DNA from: Dentipellis sp. KUC8613
Lineage: Eukaryota; Basidiomycota; Agaricomycetes; Russulales; Hericiaceae
Direction: 5' to 3'
Assembly (NCBI GenBank): GCA_002286715.1
Contig: NSJX01000042.1
Location: 174,798-238,797 of the forward strand
Length of the DNA stretch: 64,000 bases
Shown here: in pieces, positions 48,961 through 61,025 of the stretch
How positions within the stretch are numbered: position 1 is the stretch's first letter
Layout of the letters: every line of letters begins with the position of its first letter
The notes under the pieces: model-generated
Told to the model about the DNA's origin: nothing
The model's database searches: none
Seen by the model: only the letters and a program-made list of their open reading frames with translations
Position numbers and translations under genes: made by a program

Positions 48961-49432
48961 GAGGGGATGCAGACGGGACCGGGGCCGGCGGCTGGGTAGC
49001 CGTGAGCGAATTTCTGTCTTTGTGCCGGAATCGGGGCTCAACATGGTAGGTAGGGCGAATGTGTGATGGAAGTTGTGAGGATGGAGTACCCACCGCCGCC
49101 GGCAGTTCTCAGACTCTTTGGTTTTATTCTTGTTGGAGCAGTCGCGCGGATATCATATATGTAGCACAGTCGTTTTTTCAGGATTCATAATCGCCTGAAT
49201 GCTCTACGTGCTTCTCAGATGCATATGTCACGGCTATCTGACCGAGATTGGATGAGCCTTGACAGAATGCGCCTGCAACTGGCGCAAGCTCGAGGGGAGA
49301 CACAAACTAAAGCAGACAGCAAGTCTGCTCACGTGACACTACGGGGAATCTGCGCTAATCGGGCGCTTGTAATTTGAGATGAGAACTGGTTCTTGCTAAT
49401 GCAAGGACTGACGACACTGCCTCCAACATTCT
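48961..49432 (+). pseudogene. 3'-end remnant of a B-like regulator plus duplicated C-type promoter
   Basis: GAGGGGATGCAG, GGGACCGGGGC, GCTGGGTA and GTGAGCG near 48961-49010 follow the end of copy B (44179-44230). The codons that should give Tyr-Gln read TAG CCG instead, and the last exon is scrambled down to GATGGAGTACCCACCGCCGC near 49080-49100 (compare B at 44324-44345). The B 3' flank words (TTTTGTTGGAGCA type, CTCTACG, TGAGCCTTGACA type) and finally a C-type leader follow, ending at the ATG of copy D. It is a non-coding relic of an unequal exchange at the B-C junction. Confidence 0.7.
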
Positions 49433-52400
49433 ATGTCTTCTGCTGACGACGAGCCTCACAATTCTACAAATCTTGCCAACCAGAGCACCAAGAAGCGCCG
49501 CGTTCAGCGCGCCTGCGACGCCTGCAGACGAAAGAAGAGTACGTGTCCGCTTCGACCGCTCTGATAATGACCCAGTAACACAGGCACAGCTCGATGTAGG
49601 GCCAGTATGCAGTTGATCATGTTACCGAATCTCATAACATGCTCTCAGGCGAAGGCGATCAAACTCCGGGAAGCAAATGCATCACCTGCATAGAGTATGA
49701 CGTCGAGTGCACGTATCTGGAGGAGGCTAGAGTACGTCTGTGTTTCTTGCTTTCAAGTTGCCTAATCAGTCGTACTGCAGAAGCGGTGCCCTCCAAAAGG
49801 GTACGTTGAATTCTCGTTTGACGAAGTGCAGCCTTCATCTGTTACTGCAGATATGTGGAAAGTCTGGAGAGTCGTCTGGAAAAGATGGAGGCGCTGCTGC
49901 ATCGGGTACGTTTCGACCTCATGTCTACCTGCGTGCGTATGTCCCATTACGGCCCAGCTATGTCCAGATGTCGAGCTGTCGCAAGAGCTGTTAGACGCGC
50001 AATTAGACGGAGAAGGGACACTGCCGCAAGACCGGGCGAACTCCCGGGGGCCCCTGCATTCCAGTATACTGCCAGGCGCCTCTGCTGCGATGGCATACAC
50101 GCCACCACGGCTAGGCTCTCCAGCCCCTGCAAGTGGCAGCGGTGCACAGTCGAGTACCGCCGACGAGTCGGACGAGCTGGACCCCAGCGACGATGAGGAC
50201 ACGCCGGATTTGCTCCTTCAAGAACGAATTCGCTCTCTCCAGATCGACCCCATGCATAAGCGCTTCGTCGGCAAATTGAGCGGCTACGGCTTCGTGCGCA
50301 CGGCCATGGATCTCAAGTCGCAATACGCCAATAAGAAAGTCGATGCGCACAACATGGTCAGGCGTCCCCAATTCTGGCGCTTAAACTCAGTGAGTCGGAA
50401 CTCAAGTGTTCTTTCATGGATCTCTCGGCTCAAGCCGAGGCGCGCGCCAGTGGGAACGCAACATCGTCCACGTCGAACGGCGGCACTTCACATTTCCCGA
50501 GCCCGACCTCCTACAGTCCCTCGTCGACTTGTATTTCAAGCATATCAACTTGCTCATCCCGCTGCTCCACCGCCCGACGTTCGATGCGGCCGTCGCGGGG
50601 GGCTTGCACCGTCGCGACGAGAGCTTCGCGGGGGTGCTGCTGCTCGTGTGCGCATGCGCGTCGCGGTACTCCGACGACGAGCGCGTCATCCTCGAGGGCA
50701 CCAACTCGTGGCATTCTGCCGGCTGGGCGTGGTTCTCCCAGGTGCAGGTGATCCGCAAACCGCTGCTCTCGGCACCGTGCTTGTATGATTTGCAGGCGTA
50801 TTCGGTGAGATTATTTATTTAATATTGCGCTCAGCACCCCCCGGCGGTGTCTCACGGCGCGCATAGCTGCTCCTGTTGTATCTCCAGGGCTGCGCAGGGC
50901 AGATCATATGCTGGACGGTGGCGGGCATTGGGATCCGGCTGGCGCAGGACGTGGGTGCGCACCGCCGGAAAGTATATAATCGCGCACGAACGGTAGAAGA
51001 CGAGCTGTGGAAGCGCGCATTCTGGTATGTGTCTGCAAGCTATCCACACGGCGTGCCGGTGCCCGGAAATGCTGAACGTCGGACGTCATAGGGTGCTTGT
51101 CGTGCTGGATCGGATGATGAGCGCAGGCTTCGGCAGGCCATGCGCGATACAGGAGGAAGAGTAAGTCGCCAATGGCTGGCTTACGAAATCCCTGCTGCCA
51201 GTCTATCGCCGCTAATGCCTAATGCCGACCTCGTGCAGCTTCGACATTGATCTGCCTGCCGAGTGCGATGACGAATACTGGACCCATCCCGACACTGAGC
51301 AGGCCTTCAAGCAGCCCGCAGGGAAGGCGTCGTACATGTCATACTTCATATGCTTCCTCGAGCTGAGTCGGATTCTGGCATTTGCGCTGAGGACGATAGT
51401 GAGTGTCGATAATCGCGATGTGTCGTCACACGGCTCAGACGTCATCCGCAGTACTCCATCAACAAGTCGAAGATGCTACTCGGGCTCGTGGGGGAAGAAT
51501 GGGAGCAGCACACCGTCGCCGAGCTCGACTCCGCACTGAACAAGTGGATCGACTCGGTGCCTCACCACCGTACGCTATTTCCTGGCTGCATAGCAACACG
51601 TCCGCTACTGACTCGTTCGTTCCCCGCATGCAGTCCGCTGGGACCCGACGCGCGAGGACGAGACGTTCTTCCTGCAGTCCGCCAGCCTGTACTGCGCGTA
51701 CTACAACCTGCAGATCTTCATCCACCGCCCGTTCATCCCGTCCCCGCGCAAGCAGTCGCGCCTCGCCTTCCCGTCGCTCGCGATCTGCACCAACGCCGCG
51801 CGCGCGTGCAGCCACGTCGCGGACCTGCAGCGGCGCCGCACGCCGTCCGTCCCGCTCGCGCTCTTCCAGGTGAGCGACCACGCGTCGGCGCAGAGAGTAC
51901 CTAGTCACCGTTCACCCCACGCACACTTCACCCACAGCTGCCCGTGTTCACGTCCGCGATCGTGCTGCTGCTGAACATCTGGGGCGCGCGGCGCTCGGGC
52001 GTCTCGATCGACCCCGCGCGCGAGATGGACGACGTGCACAAGTGCATGCGCGTGCTCAAGGACGCGGAGGACAGGCACGTCTCGTTCATCCCGCCCCATC
52101 CCACTCTTTCCCACCTTTACCGCTCGATGCTCACGCCGTGGTGTTGGCACCAGGTACCACGCCGCGGGCAGAATATGGTGCGCTTATGCTTCTTCATCAC
52201 GCCCCGTCTTCTTTTTCTTCGGTTTTGGACCGCACCTTCATTTACCATTCACCATTGGCGACAGGGACGTCCTGTACGAAATCGCCTCCGTCGGCGACCT
52301 CCCGCTCCCCGATCCATCCCCCGCGCCGTCCAACAAGCGCCCGCGCGAGCACGAGCATGACGACCCGGACGGCCTCTGCAGCCCCGCCGCGTCGCCCGCG

Positions 52401-53196
52401 CTGCCCTTGCACACGGAGGAGCTTGGGCGCATGCCGCTGTACGCGGCGCCTGCGCACCCTAGCCCCGGTGGTGGAGTTGGGGCGGGGGTGTCGGTGCTTG
52501 CTGCGGGCGGGAGCAGCAATAGCAATAGCAATAGCAATAGCATTCACGACAGCGGCAGCGGCGGCGAGTGGTACACCCCCACCGTCTCCGACACACCGGG
52601 ATCAGGTTCGGGCGCGGGGTCGACCCTGGGGTCGGGCGCAGGTATGGAGATGGGGATGGGGATAGGGATGGGGATGGACGCGTTCGCGGGCGCGTTCCCG
52701 GTGGACCAGCTCGTAAGCGAGGCGATGTTCCCGCACGGGTTCGACTTTTCGCAGTTCATGATGGACATGGGCGGCGCGGGGCTGGGGGACGAGTATGCGG
52801 GTGCGGTGGGGGGCGAGTATGCGGGGGGTGAGTTTTTGGGTGGTGATTTTGCGGGTGGTGATTTTGCGGGTGCGGTGCGGGGTGGGTTTGCGGGTCGGAT
52901 GGCGGGTGATTTTGCGGGTGGGCAGGCGCGGGCGATAAGGCATGGGGGGCGGGTACACGAGCATGAGGGGCCGGGGATGGGGACGGGGACGGGGACGGGG
53001 CCGGGCTTGGCACAGGCGACGACGTGGCCCGCCGGCCACGGGCACCGGTACCAGTGAGTGCGTCCTCGCGGGGCCGGGGTTGTGTTATTGTTCGACGTCG
53101 ATAGCGGATCTGGCTGACGGAAGCGAATCGAATCCGCGTAGGGGCGGGTGGGACGGGTATGGGATGGATTTTTTCGGCGGCCTCCCGCAGCAGTAG
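49433..53196 (+). CDS. Tandem Zn2Cys6 transcription factor, copy D
   Basis: Sixteen exons, 933 residues, nearest to copy C. Exon 1 is 49433-49538, the microexon (CTCGAT) 49590-49595, exon 6 49958-50389, exon 7 50451-50804; exons 8-14 have the array-wide lengths; exon 15 is 52265-53053 and exon 16 53142-53196. The zinc cluster is RACDACRRKKTRC, KCITC and VEC. Signs of divergence: KRCPPKGY instead of KRGPPKGY, FVGKLSGYGF instead of FVGKSSGVRL, and a GC-AG intron after exon 13. The tail shows Asn/Ser, Met/Gly and GDFAGG repeat expansions, and the final exon is changed to GGWDGYGMDFFG. The frame is intact. Regulator domain and tail motif FPVDQLVSEAMFPHGFDFSQ are kept. Confidence 0.9.
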
Positions 53197-54890
53197 CGGC
53201 AGGGATAGATGTGATGTGATGTGGGTGTGTGTGTAGGTGCGCTGTGGTGGCCGGCGGCTGGTGGGACCGGTGCGCTTGCGCGTAGGCGTAGGCTTGTGGC
53301 CATCGTCGTCGTCGTGTGCGTCTGCATCAGTTACAGTGCGTACCATGGACATTGGCACCCACGCTGCCCTCGTCAACCGGTGTATATAACTTCGACCTCC
53401 ACTCAGCTGAACTTATCGTATCTCTCGGGTCTACTTACATGTACCAATAGTCAATCCGGTCGATGTCGGACGTTGGAGCGGTAAACACAGTAAATTATAT
53501 GTGGAGCTCCATGGCCACTTATCTTGTATCACATCGTCTGCGAATAGTTTTGTATGAATCAAGTACCCGGCGACACTGATCACTGATCAGAATCCAGTCG
53601 AACTCGTGGTGGCAAATCAATGGCTGCTTCGACCTGCTGGATGGAACACTCACGAGCAGGTATACAGTACGGGCTTCAGAGAAAAGCGCGGCGCGCAGAA
53701 CACGCACCGCCGATACACTTACATCCTATTCATTCGCAGGAAGGAAGAAGCATGGGATCAAGCCCACTGCACTGCCGCTATTCAGTCGCGCGCGTGGGGC
53801 GGGGAGGATGAGAAAAACGCGTCGAGGCGAGGGTCTGGGCGAAAGAAGATAAGGCAGAGTGCTGCGGATCGATGTCGTATGCGAGCGGGCCACATGTACA
53901 GTATACGCGTACAGACATCGGCAGGGCTGCCAGTGCTTGCTGGGGAGTGTTCAGGCCTGCAGGCACCAGCACTCGCATTCGACCGGTACCCATTGCGACT
54001 CGGAGGCCGCACGACCGCCGAAGGGGGGCACTTAGCCCCAGTGGCAGTCACGGCAATCGTACGGAGTGACGAGGCTCAGTCTCAGATCTCAGCCTGGAGG
54101 TACTGTAAGTAAGTGCGCGAGGGTGCGCGAGAGACGGGAGACGCGACGCGTCACAGGCGTGCCGTCGGCGCCGGCGCCGGCGGGAGAGCCCGTGCGTGCG
54201 TACGTACACGTCGGATCGCCCATTGGACGGCGGGTGCGCCCGGCGCCCGGTGGGGCACGATGCTGGCGCCGTGCGCGACGGTGGGCGGGGCGGGGGTCTG
54301 TAGTTTGTTGGGTGGTGATTCCGAGGACGGTATCGGTGTGCTTAAGCTTGTAATTGCTGGCTGGATGGGATGATGGGATGATGATTGGGAGACGCGACGT
54401 GGTGGTTCTTTTGCGCAGTTGAATCGTGTTCGTCATTGGAAGCGAGTGTGATCAGGCGCAAGGGCGCCGGCGGCAGGGCGGATTTGCGATTGGGGATTGG
54501 GACGGACACGGAAGTGCTGGGCGAGTGACATGTTCGCGCCAGACAAAGTCTGTACTCGGCTTGCTAAGCCCCATAACGTAACCCAGCGCAGCGGGCCAGA
54601 AATCACAGGGCGCCCCGCAATAAAGCCAGCGGGCGACTTGCCAGGCGCGCTCTCTGCCTTTTTTTTTCTTGTGCGGACGGGATACAAGAACAAGAGCAAG
54701 AACGAGAACACGAACACGAACACGAACGAGCAACGCACATACGCCTCGACACACCGCCACGACGAGACAGGGGCGCGGAAGCACACACACGCACGCACGC
54801 ACCGACTTACTTACTCCATTGATCACGCGCGGCCGGCTTTTAACTGTGCGTGTCGACCGACGACGGAGCACTCCTCTACCCCGACACAGC
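53197..54890. other. D-E intergenic region, 1.7 kb
   Basis: Left part to about 53530 is the D 3' flank, shared with C. The remainder contains frames of up to 168 codons with no recognisable content. Near the E start there are simple repeats: an AACACG-type hexamer run at about 54704-54728 and CACACACGCACGCACG at about 54783-54798. It holds the E promoter. The CGG-N5-CGG word of B and C was not found. Confidence 0.45.
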
Positions 54891-57800
54891 ATGTCTTCCC
54901 CCGAGGACGACGCCCCGCCGCGCGACGCCGCGCTCTCGCAGCCCAAGAAGCGGCGCGTGCAGAGCCAGCGCGCGTGCGACCGGTGCAGGCAGAAGAAAGG
55001 TGAGCGAGCCCCGCCGCGCCGCGGTGCCCCGTCATGTGTCCGCCCCGCTCATCCTCGGCGCATAATCAGTCAGATGTAAGTCCCCCGCCGCCCGCACGGG
55101 GACTGCGATCGGCGCTCCCGCAGAGGCTCATCATCGCCCGTCTCGATCCAGGCAACGGCGCGCAGAAGCCCGGCAGGTGCTCGACGTGCGAGGCGTACGA
55201 CTATGAGTGCACGTATAATGAGGCTGCGAAGGTGCGTGCGCGGCTGCTTTCTGCGCGGGGCGATCGCTGACGCGGAAGGAGCAGAAACGAGGCCCGTCGA
55301 AAAGGTGCGTCTTTGTCGCTCGGCGTGCGGTGCAGGCATCCTGATGGACGACGGGGAAAGATATGTGGACACGCTCGAGGCGCGGCTCGAGAAGATGGAG
55401 GACCTCCTGAAGAAGGTACGTCCGCCGCACTCCCACTCGCATCGCTGCCCATCCAGCCCACCCTTAGGCCTACCCCGAAAACGGCGACTCGCCCTCAAAA
55501 GACGGCGGCCAGCGCAGCCAGAGCGCGGACTACGCGCGCATGACGCCCCCGCGCGGGGGCGGGCCGCCGACGACGACGCACAGCTCGCCGGGCGGGGCGA
55601 CGGAGGACCAGGAGTTCAGCGACGACTGCTACGAGCCGAGCGAGCTCGTGCAGCACCAGCTGAGCGCGCTGTGCCTGCACCCGATGTCGAACCGCTTCTT
55701 CGGCAAGAGCAGCGGCGCGACGCTCCTCCAGACCGCGCTCGACCTCAAGTCCGAGTACTCGGGCGTCAAGCAGGAGCCCATGGGCCAGCTGGGCGGCCTG
55801 CGCCGCCGCGACGCGTGGGCCATGCATCCGGTGCGTCTCTCCTTCCCCTATCCTCCCCTACTCTATCCACCTCCCCGCCAACCCAACTCAACTCAACCCA
55901 CCCCGCGGCGCGCAGTGGGAAATCGCGAGCTTCCAGCCGCGCTGGCGCGGGTACACGTATCCGCCGCCGGACCTGCTCGTGGCGCTGATCGAGCTGTTCT
56001 TCGCGAACATCAACATCTACATGCCGCTGCTGCACCGGCCGACGTTCGAGGCCGCCGTCGCGGACGGGCTGCAGTACCGCGACGCGGGCTTCGGCGGCGT
56101 GCTGCTGCTCGTGTGCGCCACCGCGGCGCACTTTTCGGACGACGAGCGCGTGCTGCTGCCCGGCACCGGCGAGCACTGGCACTCGTGCGGCTGGCAGTGG
56201 TTCGACCAGGTGCAGCTCACGCACCGCTCGATCCTCGCCGCCGGCTGTCTGTGCGATCTGCAGATCTATGCGGTGCGTGTGCATCGCGCTCTGAGCTGGC
56301 GAAGCGGCGCGCTGATCAATGCGTATGGGCAGCTGGCGGTGCTGTTCCTGCACGGGTGCTCGCCGCCACACGCGTGCTGGACGACCGTCGGCATTGGGAT
56401 TCGCCTCGCGCAGGACGTCGGCGCGCACCGGCAGAAGATGTATTCCTCCACGCCCAATACGGAAGACGAGCTGCTCAAACGCGCGTTCTGGTACGTCCCG
56501 TCACGTGCTGCTGCTGCTGCTGTTCCGCTCCAACTCACCTCGCAAAGGGTCCTCATCGTCCTCGACCGCTGGCTCAGCTCCATCCTCGGCCGCCCGTTGT
56601 CCATTTCCGAAGAAGAGTGAGTGCAGGCTGTGTCACGTGTTGCCGACGCTGAACTTTCTTGCTAGCTACGACGTCGAGTACCCGATCGAGTGCGACGACG
56701 AGTACTGGGACCACCCCGACCCCGAGCTCAACTTCAAGCAGCCCGCCGACAAGCCGTCCGTCATGGCGCACTTTACGACGTTCCTGCGCCTCACCGCGAT
56801 CCACAGCTACGCGCTCAAGACGATCGTCAGTCCTTCCCTTCCCTATAACTGGTGTGTATGTGGATGTGCGCAGGCTGACCCGGGTGCAGTATGCGACGAA
56901 CAAGTCGCGCGTGATGCATGGCTACGGCGGCGAGGAGTGGGAGCAGCACGTCGTCGCCGACATCGACTCGCAGCTCAACAGCTGGCTCGACAGCATGCCC
57001 GAGCACCGTGCGTCCCTCCCCCTCCCATCCTATGCCACAACCCCCCTGCTGACCGCCCCCACCACACAGTGCGCTGGGACCCGCGGCGCGAGGACGACGT
57101 GTTCCTCGCGCAGTCGGGCAGCCTCTACTCGTGCTACTACTACGTGCAGATCCAGGTGCACCGCCCGTTCATCCCCTCCGTGCGCAAGCCGTCCTCGCTC
57201 TCCTTCCCGTCGCTCGCGATATGCACCAACGCCGCGCGCTCGTGCGCGCACCTCGTCGACGTCGTCCGCAAGCGCATCCGGTCCGCGATCTCGCCGAATT
57301 TCCAGGTGCGTGCTGCGTTGCGGGGGTGCTGGTGCGGGGTTGGTTGGTTGGTTGGTGGTGGGGTGCTGACTTTTTGGTGGGTGGTGTGTGCTGTAGGTCA
57401 CGGCGTTCCTGTCGGGCATCGTGCTGCTCGTGAGCCTGTGGGGCGCAAAACGCTCCGGGCTGACGCTCGACCCCGACCGCGAGATGCAGGATGTGTACAA
57501 GTGCATCCAGCTCATGAACGACTCGGAGCCGCGGTGCGTATATCGTTCGCGCATCTGTTGTTGAGTGGAATCGCTGATCGTGATTGTGTTTGTTTGTGTG
57601 TGTGTGTGTGTGTGTAGGTGGCACATTGCCGGACGACTGCGGTATGTTTTGGCTTTTGGAGTGGTGTTGCTGCGATGCTGGGTGGGGTCGATAAAACTGC
57701 GCTTTGCGCTTCAGCGATGTCTAGCATTACTTCGAGCGGGGACGAGTTTGCTTCGCTCCGCGAAACATCTCTCCACCCGTTCGAAGCGGTGTCCGCTTAC

Positions 57801-59012
57801 AGCCCAGCCCGCTCGACTGGCCCGCATCGCAGCAACACACATATTCTCTCTTACCTTTCCCCGCCTGAACTAGCTCCTCACACACACGCATTCTCCTTCT
57901 AGCGACCTCCTCATCGAACTCTCCACGATCAGCGAGCTGCCCATTCCGCAACACAGCCCGCCCGCGCACGCCCCCAAGCGCCGCGCATCCGGCTCGGACG
58001 TCCTCCCCGCCCTCTCCGCCGCCTCCACGCCCGCCGCATCCGCATCCGTTTCCGCGTCCGCATCCGGCTCGACACCCGCCGCCGCGACGCAGGCGCAGGA
58101 GTTCCAGGAGCCGTTCATCTGGGATCCCGCGCAGACGCAAGAAAGGCCCGTCGCGGGCTCGCGCCGCGCGATGCAGGCTGCGTTTGGAGATAACGTGCAC
58201 GCGTTCGAGCCGCCATCTGTACCTGTACCCGTGTCGAAGACGTCGCGCTGCACGCAATCGCAAACACTACAGCCATCGCGGTGCACGCAAACCCAATCTT
58301 CAACACCAGGACACATCCAAAATCAAACACAAGGGCAGGACGCAGAGCAGGACACCGCGGGCGCAGGGTACGCGTACCTCCCGACTCCGACCGCGGAGCC
58401 GCTCCCGTTCGCGCGCCCGAACTTCGCGCCGTCGCCCGGACATCTGAACGGCCCGCAGTTCGTGTCGATGTTCGAGGTGCCGTCTGTCGGGTCCGGGCCC
58501 GGGCCTGGGGACGCGAGCGGGTCCGGGAGCGGTGAGGCAAGCGGCAGTGGCAGCGGGGGCGGGACGAAGACGGGCAGCGGGGTGTTTGCATATGGGTTAG
58601 GGCCGGGGTCGGTCCCGCCGTCCGCGACGAGTGGGTACTATGCGCAGGGCGGGGGGTACGGGCAGTATGCGCCGGGCGTGGGGACGGAGGACGCGGCGGC
58701 GTTCGAGCGGCTGTTTCAGGGGCTCGCGCAGGATGCGGATGGGCAGCTGGGCGTGGACCAGGATACGATGATGATGTGGTCGACGTTGCCGGCGGCGCTT
58801 GAGTGCGTGTCTTTCTTCTTTCTCTTTCTCACTTCTCCTTTATTTCTGTTTTGGGGTTTGGGGTGTTTGGGCGTTTGGAGTTTGTGCTGACATTTGTGTT
58901 GGTGACTAGGGGCGACGACTGGGACAGGTACATGTCGAATGCGACCGGGTGGACGCACCCGCATGGCCACGGCCATACGCAGCCGCAGCCGCAGCCGCCG
59001 GGGAGCACGTAG
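54891..59012 (+). CDS. Tandem Zn2Cys6 transcription factor, copy E (divergent)
   Basis: Sixteen exons, 964 residues; the most divergent and most GC-rich member. Exon 1 is 54891-54999, the microexon (TCAGAT) 55070-55075, exon 6 55468-55830, exon 7 55916-56272; exons 8-14 have the array-wide lengths; exon 15 is 57903-58802 and exon 16 58910-59012. The zinc cluster is RACDRCRQKKVRC, RCSTC and YEC. The coiled coil is VDTLEARLEKMEDLLKK. The regulator domain has LLHRPTFEAAVADGL, VGIGIRLAQDVGAHRQKMYS, EEDYDVEYPIECDDEYW and RPFIPSVRKPSSLSFPSLAI. Exon 3 is one codon shorter and exon 7 one codon longer than in A-D. Intron 14 is long (261 bases) and intron 13 ends in a GT run. The last exon reads GDDWDRYMSNATG. 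Confidence 0.9.
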
Positions 59013-60472
59013 GGTCCGGGATCGAGTAGTGGGTGGTGGGGGTGGTTTGCTGTTACCTTTTTGCTTTGCATGATCGTGCGTATAGAGTGCACGTTGTTCC
59101 AACACGAATTCAAATCTAGACATGTGTGTACGTATTGTGTATAGTTTCCGTCCCGGCCCGGTTTCTTGATGGTTTCTTGATCTTAGCTATAGCTCATACG
59201 TGTTTTTTGCTATCTAATAATGCTACGGTTTTCGAATGTGGAAAGCGGTTTTGGATTGTGGTTTTCGGGTTTCGATTGTGGAGGCGGAGGCAGGAGTGGA
59301 CGTGTTAGGTGTGGTTGTTTGTATGTTGTGCTGTGGTGGTGTAAATTCTTTAGTGGTGTGGGTGCCATCGATTGTTTCTGTAGATCCCGTTTTGTAGCAC
59401 GGCTCTTCGGAGTCGCTTCAGACTCGTAACATGTATGTGCCATCCGTTTTTGGAAGGAAGGAAGCAGTAGCATGATGGTCACGGTATATACCGCGTCTTC
59501 CCTTTTCTCGTCACCGAAAGGAGTATATCAGGACCGGTGACCGTCGCTCGCTCACGGATTCGAAGCCCCTTCTTGCAAGATCGACTCACTGGCACATGGG
59601 AAGGCCTTATAAGGCCACTGTACCGTGACGACTTTGGCTTTCTCTTCACCTGGGCTGCGACTCGATCCGAGTCTTTGCATCCTAACGACCTCGACACTAT
59701 ATCTTCGGGTGATACTACTGCAGCCTCTACCGCGAATGTTGGGCTTCTGCAACGCCAACTGCATCGCTCTATGACGTTGTCTAGATCTATTTCGATACTA
59801 CAGACACCAAGATGCCAGCGTAGCCTCGGATTCCGCTCAACAACGCTGTCGTCGCGATGACGGTGTTGCTTAGGCCGCCACCCTTCCGTTTGCTTGCCAC
59901 GTCCTTCTCAGCTTTGCCGGCGCCCTCTCGCATTTATTCTAACTCTAGAATCTGAATTGGTTCTGCTCACGACCGTTGGGGATATCTGCTTGGAGTCGCA
60001 GATATGCTGCTGGATGGATGAGGCCAACGATTTTCTAGGTGCGTCTCCCTCCGCTTGACTATGTACGACCAGCTCATAGATGACCTGCAATCCCGACGGC
60101 CTGCGTATTCCAGATTTTTCCATCTCGTGGAGATGAAATCACCCCCAAACCACCATTTGACTTCGACCTCATACGGGGGGAACTTGACATTCATGGTTCT
60201 ATGACTAAATTTCTCCATCTAGGATAGGCCATTCGCATGAATGCCTTCTTTATGAGGGCGGCCTTCTCAATTGCTTGAAAACTGCACTAAAACACCGACA
60301 CATGACCAGCGCTTGACGCTCATCGACATCTCGAGGGAGCATTATACGCCCATTCGTCAGGTCCATGGCTGTGCTGTTATCAATTACGCGACTGAACCGT
60401 ATTTAAACTCTCTAGGTACTGTATACGGAGGTCCTGCGTCTTACGCCCCGCCCCGACTGTACGCCGTTACGC
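59013..60472. other. 1.5 kb without a supported gene
   Basis: Begins with the 3' flank of copy E and ends with the promoter of the TPR fragment (possible TATTTAAA near 60399-60406). Frames at 59537-59860 (+) and 59967-60218 (-) are open for 107 and 83 codons but resemble nothing I know. Confidence 0.45.
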
Positions 60473-61025
60473 ATGGCTTCGGAAGGACATACGCTTGATT
60501 CCGTCATATCCGTGAAGGAAAGGGGAAAGCAGGAGTATGGGAGGGGCTTCTACGGAGACGCGATACGGGTATGTGAATCGAATGTACCACATGGGCGACA
60601 TGACATTTGGCTAACATTTTCGACTCAAGCTGTTCACGCAAGCCCTGGAAACAGGTCCAGAAGACACCCCGTTGGAACTCAGACGGCAGCTCCTGTCGAA
60701 CCGCGCGCAGTCCTATCTGCGGTACGGCGACATCTACGGCGCGCGGCGCGACACGGAGGTTGCGCTTTCGCCTCAGTACACGCTGCCGGACTCGGACGCA
60801 TCGCTGACGGCGAAGTGTCTCTTCCGCCATGCAAAGCTCTTGTACATGTTTGCTCGCTACGAGGAAGCGCGTGGCGAGTTTGAGAAGTTCAGCGCTTCAT
60901 GGAGGGACCAGGGGAATTCATCGACGACAGATGAGCACCAGGTTCTCGCGGATATCGAGAGGGCGCTCCGTGCACCCATGGGCAGCAAGGCACGCCGAAA
61001 GGCGGACCTAATGCGCGCCGTGGAC
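60473..61025 (+). pseudogene. TPR-repeat protein gene, truncated 5' part
   Basis: Intact start of the gene whose decayed relative lies at 6689-7870. Exon 1 (60473-60568) encodes MASEGHTLDSVISVKERGKQ and YGRGFYGDAIR. After an intron (60569-60629), exon 2 encodes LFTQALETGPEDTPLELRRQ, LLSNRAQSYLRYGDIYGARR, TLPDSDASLTAKC, FARYEEARGEFEKF and KADLMRAVD, a set of TPR helices. Homology stops at a GTAAGC donor at 61026. What follows is palindromic, repeat-like DNA instead of the C-terminal half of about 190 codons seen in the relative. If transcribed it could make a short TPR-only protein of about 165-170 residues plus a few read-through residues; a truncated pseudogene is the safer call. Confidence 0.65.

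Noticed and set aside
36463..59012. Biosynthetic gene cluster around the regulators
   Set aside because: No backbone synthase, transporter or tailoring enzyme lies between or beside the five copies in this window.
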